From JBDTSW01 sp051004675 (GTDB lineage: Bacteria; Actinomycetota; Thermoleophilia; Solirubrobacterales; 70-9), in contig JBPCKC010000034.1 in assembly GCA_051004675.1 (NCBI GenBank), positions 1 through 28,040 of the forward strand: a stretch of 28,040 nucleotides of DNA, written 5' to 3'. The notes beneath the pieces were generated by a model. The model worked only from the letters and a program-made list of their open reading frames with translations. It ran no database searches and had not been told where the DNA came from. The position numbers and the translations under genes are program-made. Within the stretch, counting starts at the first letter, position 1, and every line of letters begins with the position of its first letter. Shown here piece by piece: positions 14,901 to 22,200 of the stretch.

Positions 14901-15525
14901 GGACGACCACGACGAGGAGATCGAGCGCCTGGCCTTCCCTCGCCAGCCCAAGCACGATCGGATCTGCCTGTCCGACTTCTACCGGCCGCTGGAAGGTGGC
15001 GAGCGCGACGTCGTGGCCCTGCAGGGCGTCACCGTCGGCCACGAGGTGACCGAGCGCATCAAGCGACTCGAGCGCGACGGCGAGTTCGCCGAGCAGCTCT
15101 TCGTCCACGGCCTGGGAGTCCAGGCGGCCGAGGGCTTGGCCGAGTGGCTGCACGCCGACGCGCGCCGCGAGCTGGGAATCGAGCTCGACCAGGGTCGGCG
15201 CTACTCCTGGGGCTACCCGGCCTGCCCGGATCAATCCGAGCATGAGAAAGTCTGGCGCCTGCTGGGCTTGCAGGAGATCGGCATGACCCTCTCCGACGGC
15301 TACGCGGTCACCCCCGAGCAGTCGACCGTGGCGATCATCGCCCACCACCCGCAGGCCGTCTACTTCGGGATGAAGTCCGGCTTCATCCCGCCGGAGAAGC
15401 GCTCGGACGAACTCATCGCCGGCACCGACCGCGGCGGAAAGCTTCCTCCCGACGCGGACCCCGAGGGCGACGGGACGGTGGAGGCTGAGACCCAGGATCC
15501 GGCGCCGGACGCGACCCGCGCGTAG
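11938..15525 (+). CDS. metH: Cobalamin-dependent methionine synthase
   Basis: It transfers a methyl group from methyltetrahydrofolate through cobalamin to homocysteine, giving methionine. The 1195 residues have the full domain order. The homocysteine domain (1 to about 310) has zinc ligands Cys225 (GLNCSTGP) and Cys292/293 (GGCCGTTP). The pterin domain is about 335-610 (LVGERVNSQGSRRAKELL; IDSTEPEVIEAAL). The B12 cap and Rossmann domain are about 640-870, with DVHDIG (728-733), His730 being the cobalt ligand. An acidic/Pro linker is at about 870-900. The C-terminal AdoMet reactivation domain has GRRYSWGYPACPD near 1086-1098. All key residues are present. The gene is monocistronic, flanked by a divergent hydrolase group and a convergent aldehyde dehydrogenase gene. 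Confidence 0.98.
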   Translation: MAERDFLAAVRERVVVFDGGMGATLEQFELTQADYGGLEGKCHEALVLNRPDVIEGVHASMVEAGAGVVETDTFQGSRLKLDEWGLGEHTLEINRGAAQIARKAVGPERFVAGSIGPTGFLPASDDPTLGDISFRRLVEVFAEQARGLVEGGADLIIIETAQDILEVKAAVFGAREAFEDAGRTLPIQTSVSLLPQGGKMLLGTDIAAVLATLAALRVDVIGLNCSTGPEDMRDAIRFLGEHSPLPVHCIPNAGLPLQGPDGETIFPEGPEQISAVLGEFVERHNVGIVGGCCGTTPEHIRAIAERVEGRVPGERPQGAPPLVSSMMTATDLVQEPRPTLVGERVNSQGSRRAKELLLADDYDGLIQVAEDQVNGGAHVLDVCVALTERQDEDVQMREVVQRISLTQPAPIQIDSTEPEVIEAALEAIPGRAIVNSINLEAGREKADRVIPLAAAHGAALIALTIDEVGMAKTAERKLEIAKRITEIACDEHGLPRDALIFDALTFTLTTGDEEWRPSAVATIEGIKAIKEGLPGVKTSLGVSNVSFGVGQPARAALNSVFLHHCVDAGLDLAMVNPNHITPYGEIPENERELADDLVFNRRDDALERFIAHFESKGDEEETEAEDPTAEMEPEEALHWHILRRKRDGVEDWIDRSVSKIGAVPTLNQVLLPAMKEVGDKFGTGELILPFVLQSAEVMKRAVARLENYLDRIDGHTKGKVVIATVFGDVHDIGKSLVNTILTNNGYTVVDLGKQVPIDTIIDAAVEHEADAIGLSALLVSTSKQMPACIQELHSRGLEFPVLIGGAAINRDFGRRVLYPNGKDSDEVYGPGVFYCKDAFAGLDTVDALVDDEAREALVAKVRSEAKELRERPEAVNDSPPVTDDSARSGADSQAPVPAPPFWGTRDVEIDLDEVYPYLDRHVLFKLHWGGRGKKGEDWRRIVEGHDGEEGFAPKLERMWREQDYLHPKARIGYFPCNADGNELVIFDPDDHDEEIERLAFPRQPKHDRICLSDFYRPLEGGERDVVALQGVTVGHEVTERIKRLERDGEFAEQLFVHGLGVQAAEGLAEWLHADARRELGIELDQGRRYSWGYPACPDQSEHEKVWRLLGLQEIGMTLSDGYAVTPEQSTVAIIAHHPQAVYFGMKSGFIPPEKRSDELIAGTDRGGKLPPDADPEGDGTVEAETQDPAPDATRA

Positions 15526-15584
15526 GGGGCCCCGCCGGCGCCCCGCCGGGCGCGTCCCCGCCGGCGCGATCAGCGAGGGTTGCG

Positions 15585-15613
15585 GGATCGCGTGCGGATT
15601 CCGCACACGATCC
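15585..15613. terminator. Hairpin between convergent metH and aldehyde dehydrogenase genes
   Basis: A 13-base stem with one mismatch: GGATCGCGTGCGG (15585-15597), loop ATT, CCGCACACGATCC (15601-15613). It lies in the 104-base gap where metH and the minus-strand gene converge, and could terminate both directions without a clear U-tract. The same gap starts with direct repeats of CCCCGCCGG (about 15530-15565). No gene is seen in the gap. Confidence 0.5.
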
Positions 15614-15629
15614 GGCACACCTGGCCGGG

Positions 15630-17219
15630 CTAGCGACTCTTGCCGATGCCCAGCCGCGCGCGGATGCCGCGAGCGTTGACCATGCGGTAGAGGCGGTTCA
15701 GCAGCTTGCGGCGCCTCGGCGTGTACGGGTACCACAGCGGCTCGCTCTTGGCCGTGGGCAGGCGGGGCGTGACGATCGACTCGGTGCGGCAGTACTTGCG
15801 GATGCCGCCCGCGCCGTGGCGCCAGCCGATGCCCGAGTCCTTCCAGCCGCCCATCGGGAGCTCGAGGTGGAAGTAGTTGACGAGCGCGTCGTTGATGTTG
15901 CACGCGCCGACCTCGAGCTGCTCGGCGATCCGTTCCGCGCGCTTGGTGTCGCCCGAGAAGACCGAGGCGGAGAGGCCGTAGCGGCTGTCGTTGGCCATGC
16001 GCACGGCTTCCTCGGGGCTGTTGACCTTCATCACGCCGACGACGGGGCCGAAGGTCTCGTCGACCATCACCTTCATCGTGTGGTCGGCGTCGGCGACGAC
16101 CGTGGGCTCGTACCAGTCCCCGTCGCCCTCCTTGCGCTTGCCGCCGGTGAGGATTCGCGCGCCCTTCTCGCGGGCGTCATCCACGTGGTCGGCCACGATG
16201 TCGATCTGCGCGGGGGAGGTCATCGCGCCCTGCTCGGCGTTGTAGTTGCGCCCGTCTGCGCCCTGGCGAAGCTCCTTGACGTTGTCGGCCAGCCGCTCGA
16301 CGAACTCGTCGTAGACCGGCTCCTCCACGTACACGCGCTCGATCGACATGCACACCTGGCCGGTGTTGACGAAGGCCCCGTAGGTGGTGGCGTTGGCCGC
16401 GCGCTCGAGGTCCGCGTCGGCCAGCACGATTGCCGGGTCCTTGCCGCCGAGCTCGAGGGATACGGGGGTGAGCGTGTCCGCGGCGCGCTTCATCACGAGG
16501 CGCCCGGTCCGGTCCGAGCCGGTGAAGTGCATGTAGTCCACCTCGTCCACCAGCGCTGCACCGGTTTCGCCCTTCCCGTTGACCACATCGAAGACGTCGG
16601 GTCCGCCCACCTCCTCCTTCCAGCCGCGGATGACCTCCATCAGCTCGAGTGGGGTGAACTCACTGGGCTTGATGACCACGGCGGCGCCGGCCATCAGCGC
16701 CGGCACGGCGTCGCCGGCTGAGAGGATCAGGGGGAAGTTCCAGGGGCTGATGATCCCGACCACTGGATAGGGCCGGTAGCGGACCCGCAGGCGGCGCACC
16801 TTCGTCGGCAGCAGGCCGGGGGTGGGCGTCTCGTCGGCGAGGTACTGCTCGGCGTTCTCGCCCCAGAAGTTGACGGCCATCTCGAGGTAGATGGACTCCA
16901 GCCCGGAGTCGCCGCGGACCTTGCCGGTCTCCTCCTGGACGATGTCGGCGATGCGCTCGCGGTTATCCAGCAGCCAGTCGCGCCACTGCTCCAGCCAGCG
17001 CCGGCGGCCCTTGACGCCCAGCGCCTCCCAGGCGGGCTGGGCCTTGCGGACCCGGGCGACCGTCTCGGCTACCTGCTCGGGCGTCGCGACCTCGAGGGTC
17101 TCGAGCACCGACCCGTCGGCGGGTTTGTGAACCTCGAAAGTCTCGCCTGAGGGGGCGCCGCCGTTCCCAGACGCGCTGCGTCCACTCCTCCTGCGCTCGG
17201 TTGCGGCCGTCGGCTCCAT
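15630..17219 (-). CDS. NAD(P)-dependent aldehyde dehydrogenase, GabD2-like (succinate-semialdehyde dehydrogenase type)
   Basis: The 529 residues from the ATG at 17219 (a TTG at 17231 would add four) form a full ALDH-superfamily enzyme. Visible are SPWNFP with Asn161, VIKPSE with Lys184, the coenzyme loop FTGSDRTGR near 232-240, catalytic Glu256 in LELGGKDP and nucleophile Cys290 in GQVCMSIERVYVE. The last motif and the MGGWKDSGIGWRHG stretch resemble mycobacterial GabD2. A basic C-terminal tail (TPRRRKLLNRLYRMVNARG) extends past the fold and could sit at the membrane. The aldehyde substrate is not evident; the upstream sugar dehydrogenase genes suggest oxidation of aldehydes or aldonate-derived products. 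It starts 61 bases after the upstream sugar dehydrogenase stop and is last in the minus-strand group. Confidence 0.9.
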   Translation of the reverse strand: MEPTAATERRRSGRSASGNGGAPSGETFEVHKPADGSVLETLEVATPEQVAETVARVRKAQPAWEALGVKGRRRWLEQWRDWLLDNRERIADIVQEETGKVRGDSGLESIYLEMAVNFWGENAEQYLADETPTPGLLPTKVRRLRVRYRPYPVVGIISPWNFPLILSAGDAVPALMAGAAVVIKPSEFTPLELMEVIRGWKEEVGGPDVFDVVNGKGETGAALVDEVDYMHFTGSDRTGRLVMKRAADTLTPVSLELGGKDPAIVLADADLERAANATTYGAFVNTGQVCMSIERVYVEEPVYDEFVERLADNVKELRQGADGRNYNAEQGAMTSPAQIDIVADHVDDAREKGARILTGGKRKEGDGDWYEPTVVADADHTMKVMVDETFGPVVGVMKVNSPEEAVRMANDSRYGLSASVFSGDTKRAERIAEQLEVGACNINDALVNYFHLELPMGGWKDSGIGWRHGAGGIRKYCRTESIVTPRLPTAKSEPLWYPYTPRRRKLLNRLYRMVNARGIRARLGIGKSR

Positions 17220-17233
17220 CTGCTGGCGCAACT

Positions 17234-17265
17234 GTAACCCGTGACGACGCCGGGCGGGTGGTTAC
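17234..17265. promoter_or_regulatory. Inverted repeat upstream of aldehyde dehydrogenase gene
   Basis: GTAACC (17234-17239) and GGTTAC (17260-17265) are perfectly inverted and separated by 20 bases, in the gap between the sugar dehydrogenase stop and the aldehyde dehydrogenase start. It could be an operator or a weak hairpin. A 6-base arm is short enough to occur by chance. Confidence 0.25.
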
Positions 17266-17280
17266 GGGACGCCTACCGCA

Positions 17281-18465
17281 TCAGCCGGTCTGCTCGAGGC
17301 GGAAGACGTCCCCGCCCAGGGCGACGACGTAGATCTGCCCGTTTTCACCCTCGCCGAATGACACCGGCAAGGGGACGGAGAGCCCGATCTCGGTCCCGGC
17401 GGCCCCGGCGGGCACGGTGATCGCCTCGATCGCGTTCGCGCACAGGTCGCTGAAGACGTATTGGCCGCTCAGCGCCGGGAGCCCCGGGTCACGGACGACG
17501 TAGCCGCCGGTGATCGCGCAGAAGTTGTCGGGGTCGTTGTGGCTGAAATCCGCGATCGGCGCGGTGTGCGGGCTGGCGTTCCCCCCGATCCCGAAGCTCG
17601 TCTCGACGAACCCCTCGTAGTCGTTCCAGCCGAAGTTGTCGCCGAGGCCGCCGTCGGCGACGTAGTCGACCTCCTCGCGGTCCGCGCCGCCGACGTCCGC
17701 GATCGTCAGCGCGCCGGTAAGCGAGTCGAACGAGAACCGCCAGGGGTTGCGCAGGCCGAGGGCGAAGATCTCGTCGCGCCCCTCGACGCCAACGTAGGGG
17801 TTGGCTGGCGGACTGGTGTAGCTGCCCCCGTCCAGCGGGTCGATGCGGATCAGCTTGCCGAGCAGGGTCCCGGTGCTCTGAGCGTCGTTCTCGGGATCCT
17901 GCTGGGGCCCGCCGTCGCCGATGCCGGCGTAGAGGAGGTCGTCGGGCCCGAACATCACCAGGCCGCCGTTGTGGTTCGAGGCCTGGTTGTGGGGGATGGT
18001 GATGACCGGCCTGCGCGAGCCGAGGCCGGCGCGCAGCGGTTCGTTCGCCCGCCGCCTGAACTGATCGATCTGGATATCGCCCTGGTTGTCCACGTAGTAG
18101 ACGTAGAACTGGCGGTTCAACCCGTAGTCGGGGTGGAAGGCGACCGAGAGCAGGCCCTCCTCGCCCCCGGCCTGAACGAGGTCGCGGATGTCGAGGAACG
18201 GCGCCGTGCGCTTGCGCCCGTTCTTCAGTACCCGGATCTTCCCCGAGCGGCTGACGACGAACACCACGTTCGGGGAGTCGGGCGCCTCGCTCACGTGGAC
18301 GGGGTCGTGGAAGTTCCCGAGGTCGACGAGCCTGAACTCGGGCGGGGGGCCGGCCTCGGCCCGCTGGCCGCCCGCGAGCGCAATCAGCGCAGCGAGCACG
18401 AGCGCGATCGCCCCGGCGATCGCGGGCCTCCTGCCTTCCCTGCCGATCACGGTCCCACCCGTCAT
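17281..18465 (-). CDS. PQQ-dependent sugar dehydrogenase (GSDH/YliI-like), secreted
   Basis: This is a soluble quinoprotein aldose dehydrogenase fold, a six-bladed beta-propeller that oxidises sugars outside the membrane using PQQ and calcium. The 394 residues begin with a signal peptide (about 1-38, AIAGAIALVLAALIALAGG). Family motifs are GGEEGLLSVAFHPDY, SNHNGGLVMFGPDDLLYAGIGDGG, LLGKLIRIDP, FALGLRNPWRFSFD and GDNFGWNDYEG, followed by ITGGYVVRDP. The GLRNPWR block and the NHNGG stretch are the most conserved. It starts 10 bases after the stop of a paralog, so the two arose by duplication and are co-translated. No PQQ biosynthesis genes are in the window. The substrate is unknown, and some relatives do not act on glucose. 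Confidence 0.9.
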   Translation of the reverse strand: MTGGTVIGREGRRPAIAGAIALVLAALIALAGGQRAEAGPPPEFRLVDLGNFHDPVHVSEAPDSPNVVFVVSRSGKIRVLKNGRKRTAPFLDIRDLVQAGGEEGLLSVAFHPDYGLNRQFYVYYVDNQGDIQIDQFRRRANEPLRAGLGSRRPVITIPHNQASNHNGGLVMFGPDDLLYAGIGDGGPQQDPENDAQSTGTLLGKLIRIDPLDGGSYTSPPANPYVGVEGRDEIFALGLRNPWRFSFDSLTGALTIADVGGADREEVDYVADGGLGDNFGWNDYEGFVETSFGIGGNASPHTAPIADFSHNDPDNFCAITGGYVVRDPGLPALSGQYVFSDLCANAIEAITVPAGAAGTEIGLSVPLPVSFGEGENGQIYVVALGGDVFRLEQTG

Positions 18466-18475
18466 CGCCACGAGC

Positions 18476-19651
18476 TTACCGCTCCCCGGCGGGCGCGAGG
18501 CGGTAAACCGGCCCCTCGACCGACACGGCGTAGACATGGCCCGCCACGTCCTCGCCGAACGAGCTGAGCCCGGGCACGGGGACGCCGAGCATGGTGTCGT
18601 CGCCGGCCTTGCGGCCGGGCTCGGCGGTGAAGCTGCGCAGCTCGCCCTGGCAGTAGTCGCCGTAGAGGTAGCGGCCGTAGAGGCTCTCCAGCTCGGGGTC
18701 GCGGACCACGTACCCCCCCGTCACCGAGCACCCCTCCCCATGGCTGTACGTGAAGACCGGAGGGGTATGGCCGGGAGCGTCCTGGTCCTCGTTGAAGCGG
18801 ACGTCGGCCTCGTACGCGGACCAGCCGAAGTTCGCCCCCCGTGCGTCCTCGCCGCTGACCCCGTCGATCTCCTCGAACTCGTCTTGGCCCACGTCGCCGA
18901 TCCACAGGTCATCGGTCTCGCGGTCGAACGAGAACCGCCACGGGTTGCGCAGCCCGATCGCGACGATCTGGTGGTCGGCGGAGCGTCCCACGTCCACCTG
19001 CACGAGCTTGCCGAGCAGGGTGCCCGGGTCCTGGGCGTTGCGCTCCGGGTCGCCGCCGCCGCCCCCGTCCCCGTACCCGGCGTACAGCGAGCCGTCCGGC
19101 CCGAACATCACCAGGCCGCCGTTGTGGTTGGGGTAGGGCTGATCGACGGCCAGGACCTCGCGGCCCTCCGAGGCGTCCACCGGCTCGCCGCTCTCGGAGC
19201 GGTACTCGACGATCCGGGAGTCCCCGTCGGCGTTGGTGAAGGAGGCGTAGAGCAGGCCGGACTTTGCGTAGTCCGGGGCGAACGCGATCGAGAGCAGCCC
19301 CTGCTCGCCGCAGCACGACACCTCGCCGGAGAGGTCCAGGAAGACCTCGGGCCCGCCGCGTTCCGGCACCCGCTGGACCTTGCCGGTCTGCTCGACCACG
19401 TAGAGCGAGTCGTCTCCCTCCGGCGGCTGGGTCACGTACACGGGGCTGTCGAAGGACCCGATCTCCTCGAGCTCCACACCGCCCTTGCCGTCCCCGACCG
19501 GCGGCGGGCGATGGCTCCTCCGCTGCTCCCCGGCGGTCGTGGCGGCGGGGGGCGCCTGCGCCGTCGAACGCTCATCGTCCTCGCTCCCGCAACCCGCGAG
19601 GCAGGGTGCGGTGAGCAGCGAGAGCAGCGCGGCGAGGGCTGTGCGCGTCAC
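18476..19651 (-). CDS. PQQ-dependent sugar dehydrogenase (GSDH/YliI-like), lipoprotein
   Basis: The 391 residues start from a GTG at 19651, chosen because it gives a clean lipoprotein signal: TRTALAALLSLLTAPCLAGC with lipobox Cys21. A Ser/Pro/Glu linker of about 50 residues follows, then the beta-propeller with CCGEQGLLSIAFAPDY, PNHNGGLVMFGPDGSLYAGYGDGG, LLGKLVQVD, GLRNPWRFSFDRE and GANFGWSAYE, with SVTGGYVVRDP. It differs from the downstream paralog in being membrane-tethered and in having a CC pair before GEQGLLS. It lies 22 bases after a lipoprotein gene and 10 bases before the paralog, and is thus the middle of a four-gene group. The longer frame to 19723 overlaps the upstream gene and is Arg/Ser-rich, so it was not used. 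Confidence 0.9.
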   Translation of the reverse strand: MTRTALAALLSLLTAPCLAGCGSEDDERSTAQAPPAATTAGEQRRSHRPPPVGDGKGGVELEEIGSFDSPVYVTQPPEGDDSLYVVEQTGKVQRVPERGGPEVFLDLSGEVSCCGEQGLLSIAFAPDYAKSGLLYASFTNADGDSRIVEYRSESGEPVDASEGREVLAVDQPYPNHNGGLVMFGPDGSLYAGYGDGGGGGDPERNAQDPGTLLGKLVQVDVGRSADHQIVAIGLRNPWRFSFDRETDDLWIGDVGQDEFEEIDGVSGEDARGANFGWSAYEADVRFNEDQDAPGHTPPVFTYSHGEGCSVTGGYVVRDPELESLYGRYLYGDYCQGELRSFTAEPGRKAGDDTMLGVPVPGLSSFGEDVAGHVYAVSVEGPVYRLAPAGER

Positions 19652-19673
19652 CCGACGGAGGCTAGACAGTCGT

Positions 19674-20378
19674 CTACTTCTGCTTCTCGATCTCGATCGA
19701 GCCGTCCGGCTTGACGGTGGCATTGGGCGGCTCGTCGGTGATGGTGACGACGAACGAGCCCTCGGCCGGGCTGCCGTCCGCGGCGATCGCCTTGGCCTTG
19801 CCCGTGAGGCCGGCCGCGATCTCGTAGTTCACCGTGTAGGTGCCGGCTCGGACTGGGGTGACCCGCCAGACGGCCGCGAGCTCGTCGCCCGGGGCGACGG
19901 CGCCGAAGGAGAAGGTGTTGGTCTGGGCCGCCTCGGCGCCCGCGGTGGGCTCGCCGTCGAGCTCGTTGGAGCTTATGCCTGGCTCGAGCAGCTTGGGGTA
20001 GTCCTGCTCCAGGATCCACACGGGCCGGTTGGGGCTGGCGAGTCCGGGCTGCTCGGAGCGAAGCGAGAAGGGCCCGTCCGCCTCGCAGGAGTCGATACAG
20101 ATCGTGACGGCGAGGTCGGGGATCTGCTCCTCGCCGATGTTCTCGACGCCGAGGGACAGGTCGCTGGTCTGCGCGAGGCGCTGGCGAGTCGGGAACTTCG
20201 CGTCGGCCACCTCGACCGGGAACTCACCCGAGGGCTCCTCCGCGTCCTGTCGCAACTCCTCGGATCCACCGCATCCGGACATGGCGACGACGGCACCGCT
20301 GAGGGCCATGGCGATCGCGATCCGTGTGTTTGGTGCCCGGTCTCGCGTCGGACGGGCGGATTTGCCTGTCTCCCCCAA
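19674..20378 (-). CDS. Putative lipoprotein with Ig-like/CARDB-type beta domain
   Basis: From a TTG at 20378 the 234-residue product has a basic n-region, the hydrophobic stretch IAIAMALSGAVVAM and a lipobox SGC (Cys36). An ATG at 20309 would drop the basic part. A TATGTT -10-like box lies nine bases before the TTG. The mature part has a two-part beta-rich layout: FPVEVADAKFPTRQRLAQTSDLSLGVENIGEEQIPDLAVTICID resembles CARDB-like adhesion repeats, and APGDELAAVWRVTPVRAGTYTVNYEIAAGLTGKA resembles an Ig-like module. It may present or bind material at the outer membrane face for the sugar dehydrogenases, since it is the first gene of their operon. I cannot name a specific family. It is divergent from the MlaE operon with a 168-base gap that shows no clear promoter pair. 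Confidence 0.65.
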   Translation of the reverse strand: MGETGKSARPTRDRAPNTRIAIAMALSGAVVAMSGCGGSEELRQDAEEPSGEFPVEVADAKFPTRQRLAQTSDLSLGVENIGEEQIPDLAVTICIDSCEADGPFSLRSEQPGLASPNRPVWILEQDYPKLLEPGISSNELDGEPTAGAEAAQTNTFSFGAVAPGDELAAVWRVTPVRAGTYTVNYEIAAGLTGKAKAIAADGSPAEGSFVVTITDEPPNATVKPDGSIEIEKQK

Positions 20379-20546
20379 GGCGCGGGGAACATACCATCGT
20401 GGCGGGCGTCGCCATGGCCGGACGAACCTGGCTCGCCGGCCAGTGAAGCTCAACCGCAGCACAACAGTTGTCGGTGGCGCGCGCCCGCAGCATCCAATAC
20501 GCTGTGCGCAGCCTCGGGTCAACGGGCCGCGTGGCGGGAGAGAGAT

Positions 20547-21353
20547 ATGGTCAGATCAGTCGCTGATAGGGCATTTTTGCCGGCCAAATCGATGTTCGAG
20601 GAGGTCGGGAACATGATGATCCTGACCGGCAAGACCATCAGCGCGGTCGTCCGGCCTCCATATCCCTACGGCGGAGAGTTCATCTCCCAGTTCCTCTTCG
20701 CCCTCCAGCTCTGCTGGTTCCCGATGATGATCTCCACGATCGCGTTCGGGTTCGGCGCCCCCGGCCTCCAGGCCGCGAACTTCCTCTCCCTGTTCGGCGC
20801 GCTCGACCGCCTCGGCGGCTTCTTCATCCTCGCCTCGGTGCGCGAGTTCGCCCCGTTCGTGACCGCGGTCGTCGTCGCCGGCGTCGCGGGCACCGCGATC
20901 ACCGCCGACCTCGGCGCCCGCAAGATCCGCGAGGAGCTCGACGCCCTGCAGGTGCTCGGCGTCGATCCGATCAAGAACCTGGTTGTGCCGCGCTTCCTGG
21001 CGCTGATGCTGATCACGGGGCTGATGGACATCTACGCGCTGCTCTTCGGGATCACCGGCGGCATCTTCGCCGAGCTCGCCTACGGCCAGCCGCTCGGCGG
21101 GTTCTTCGCGACGCTCTTCAACAACGCCTCCGTCACCGACCTCTGGGGCTCGATCCTCAAGTGCACGATGTTCGGCGCGATCATCGCCGTCGTCTGCTCC
21201 TACAAAGGGATGAATGCGTCCGGAGGCGCCGAGGGGGTGGGCCGTGCCGTGAACGAAGCGGTCGTGATCGCCTTCCTCGGGGTCTTCGCCCTCAACTACG
21301 TCTTCACGCAGACGCTGCTGGCGACCAACCCAGAGATCTCGGTGATCAAGTGA
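20547..21353 (+). CDS. MlaE/YrbE-family ABC transporter permease, first copy
   Basis: MlaE permeases form the membrane core of lipid (Mla) and mycobacterial Mce importers. The 268 residues show the family core with REFAPFVTAVVVAGVAGTAITADLGARKIREELDALQVLGVDP near 100-145, including the EELDAL motif. About five to six transmembrane helices are visible, with the N-terminal amphipathic segment before PPYPYGGEF. The ATG is preceded by GGGAGAGAG at ribosome-binding distance. It is the first gene of a plus-strand run continuing to 27319 and is followed after 10 bases by a second MlaE gene, as in Mce systems where two permeases form a heterodimer. Confidence 0.93.
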   Translation: MVRSVADRAFLPAKSMFEEVGNMMILTGKTISAVVRPPYPYGGEFISQFLFALQLCWFPMMISTIAFGFGAPGLQAANFLSLFGALDRLGGFFILASVREFAPFVTAVVVAGVAGTAITADLGARKIREELDALQVLGVDPIKNLVVPRFLALMLITGLMDIYALLFGITGGIFAELAYGQPLGGFFATLFNNASVTDLWGSILKCTMFGAIIAVVCSYKGMNASGGAEGVGRAVNEAVVIAFLGVFALNYVFTQTLLATNPEISVIK

Positions 21354-21363
21354 GGCTCGTCTA

Positions 21364-22158
21364 GTGGGCTGGCTCGCCGTACCCCGCGACTGGCTCGACT
21401 CGTTCGGCGAGATCGCTCGCTTCGGCGGGCGGGTGATGATCCTCGTCTACAACGGCAGGGTCTTCCAGTTCTTCGGCGAGGCGCTGCGCCAGGCGGGGAT
21501 CCTGATCCTCGGCTCGGCGGTCGTCATCTGGGGCCTCACGTTCATCCTCGGCCTGACGTGCGGCATCGAGGGCGCCTACTTCTCGCGCTCGGTCGGCGCG
21601 CCGTCGAACGCCGGCGTCTTCGCCGCCTGGTGCGACCTGCGCGAGGTGATCCCCTACGCCTTCGGGTACATGATGGCGGCCAAGGTCGGCACCGGCATCG
21701 TCGCCGAGCTCGGTTCGATGCGGATCTCCGACGAGATCGACGCGCTCGAGGTCATGGGCGTGCAGCCGATGATCTATCTCTGCGCGACCCGGCTGCTGGG
21801 CGCCTGGATCACGCTTCCGTTCATCTACCTCGCCGGGATCGGCGTCGGCTTCTTCGCCTCCTACCTGGCGGTGGTCGAGCAGGTAGGCGAGGTCTCCTCG
21901 GGCGGCTACTTCCTGATCTTCTGGATGTTCCAGAACCCACCCGACCTCATATTCAGCTTGATAAAGGGCATGGCGATGGCGACGACCATCGTGCTGGTCG
22001 GCTGCTATTACGGCTACAACGCAGCCGGCGGCCCGGTGGGGGTGGGCACCGCGACGGCGAAGTCAATGGTGCTCAACATCGTCTTGGTGCACGTAATCGG
22101 GATGATGGGAACACTGATCTTCTGGGGCGCCAACCCGAGAGCGCCCATCGGAGGCTGA
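21364..22158 (+). CDS. MlaE/YrbE-family ABC transporter permease, second copy
   Basis: The 264 residues from a GTG at 21364 are homologous to the first permease. The core reads IPYAFGYMMAAKVGTGIVAELGSMRISDEIDALEVMGVQP with the DEIDAL motif, then long hydrophobic helices such as WITLPFIYLAGIGVGFFASYLAVV and SMVLNIVLVHVIGMMGTLIF. It is predicted to pair with the upstream copy as the two halves of the permease. It starts 10 bases after the first stop and is followed after 42 bases by the ATPase gene. Confidence 0.93.
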   Translation: MGWLAVPRDWLDSFGEIARFGGRVMILVYNGRVFQFFGEALRQAGILILGSAVVIWGLTFILGLTCGIEGAYFSRSVGAPSNAGVFAAWCDLREVIPYAFGYMMAAKVGTGIVAELGSMRISDEIDALEVMGVQPMIYLCATRLLGAWITLPFIYLAGIGVGFFASYLAVVEQVGEVSSGGYFLIFWMFQNPPDLIFSLIKGMAMATTIVLVGCYYGYNAAGGPVGVGTATAKSMVLNIVLVHVIGMMGTLIFWGANPRAPIGG

Positions 22159-22200
22159 ACGGGCCCCGGTGGGGGCGCCGCAAGAAGGAGAGCACTACCA

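Noticed and set aside
15526..15629. Third copy of the 170-bp palindrome between metH and the aldehyde dehydrogenase gene
   Set aside because: There is a hairpin and both flanking stops are TAG, but the TAGATGAG/ATTCCACG ends and the GCTGG/CCAGC segment are absent.
20379..20546. Divergent promoter pair between the lipoprotein and MlaE operons
   Set aside because: TANNNT-like boxes exist on both strands (TATGTT minus, TACGCT plus) but no -35 at proper spacing, so not called as promoters.
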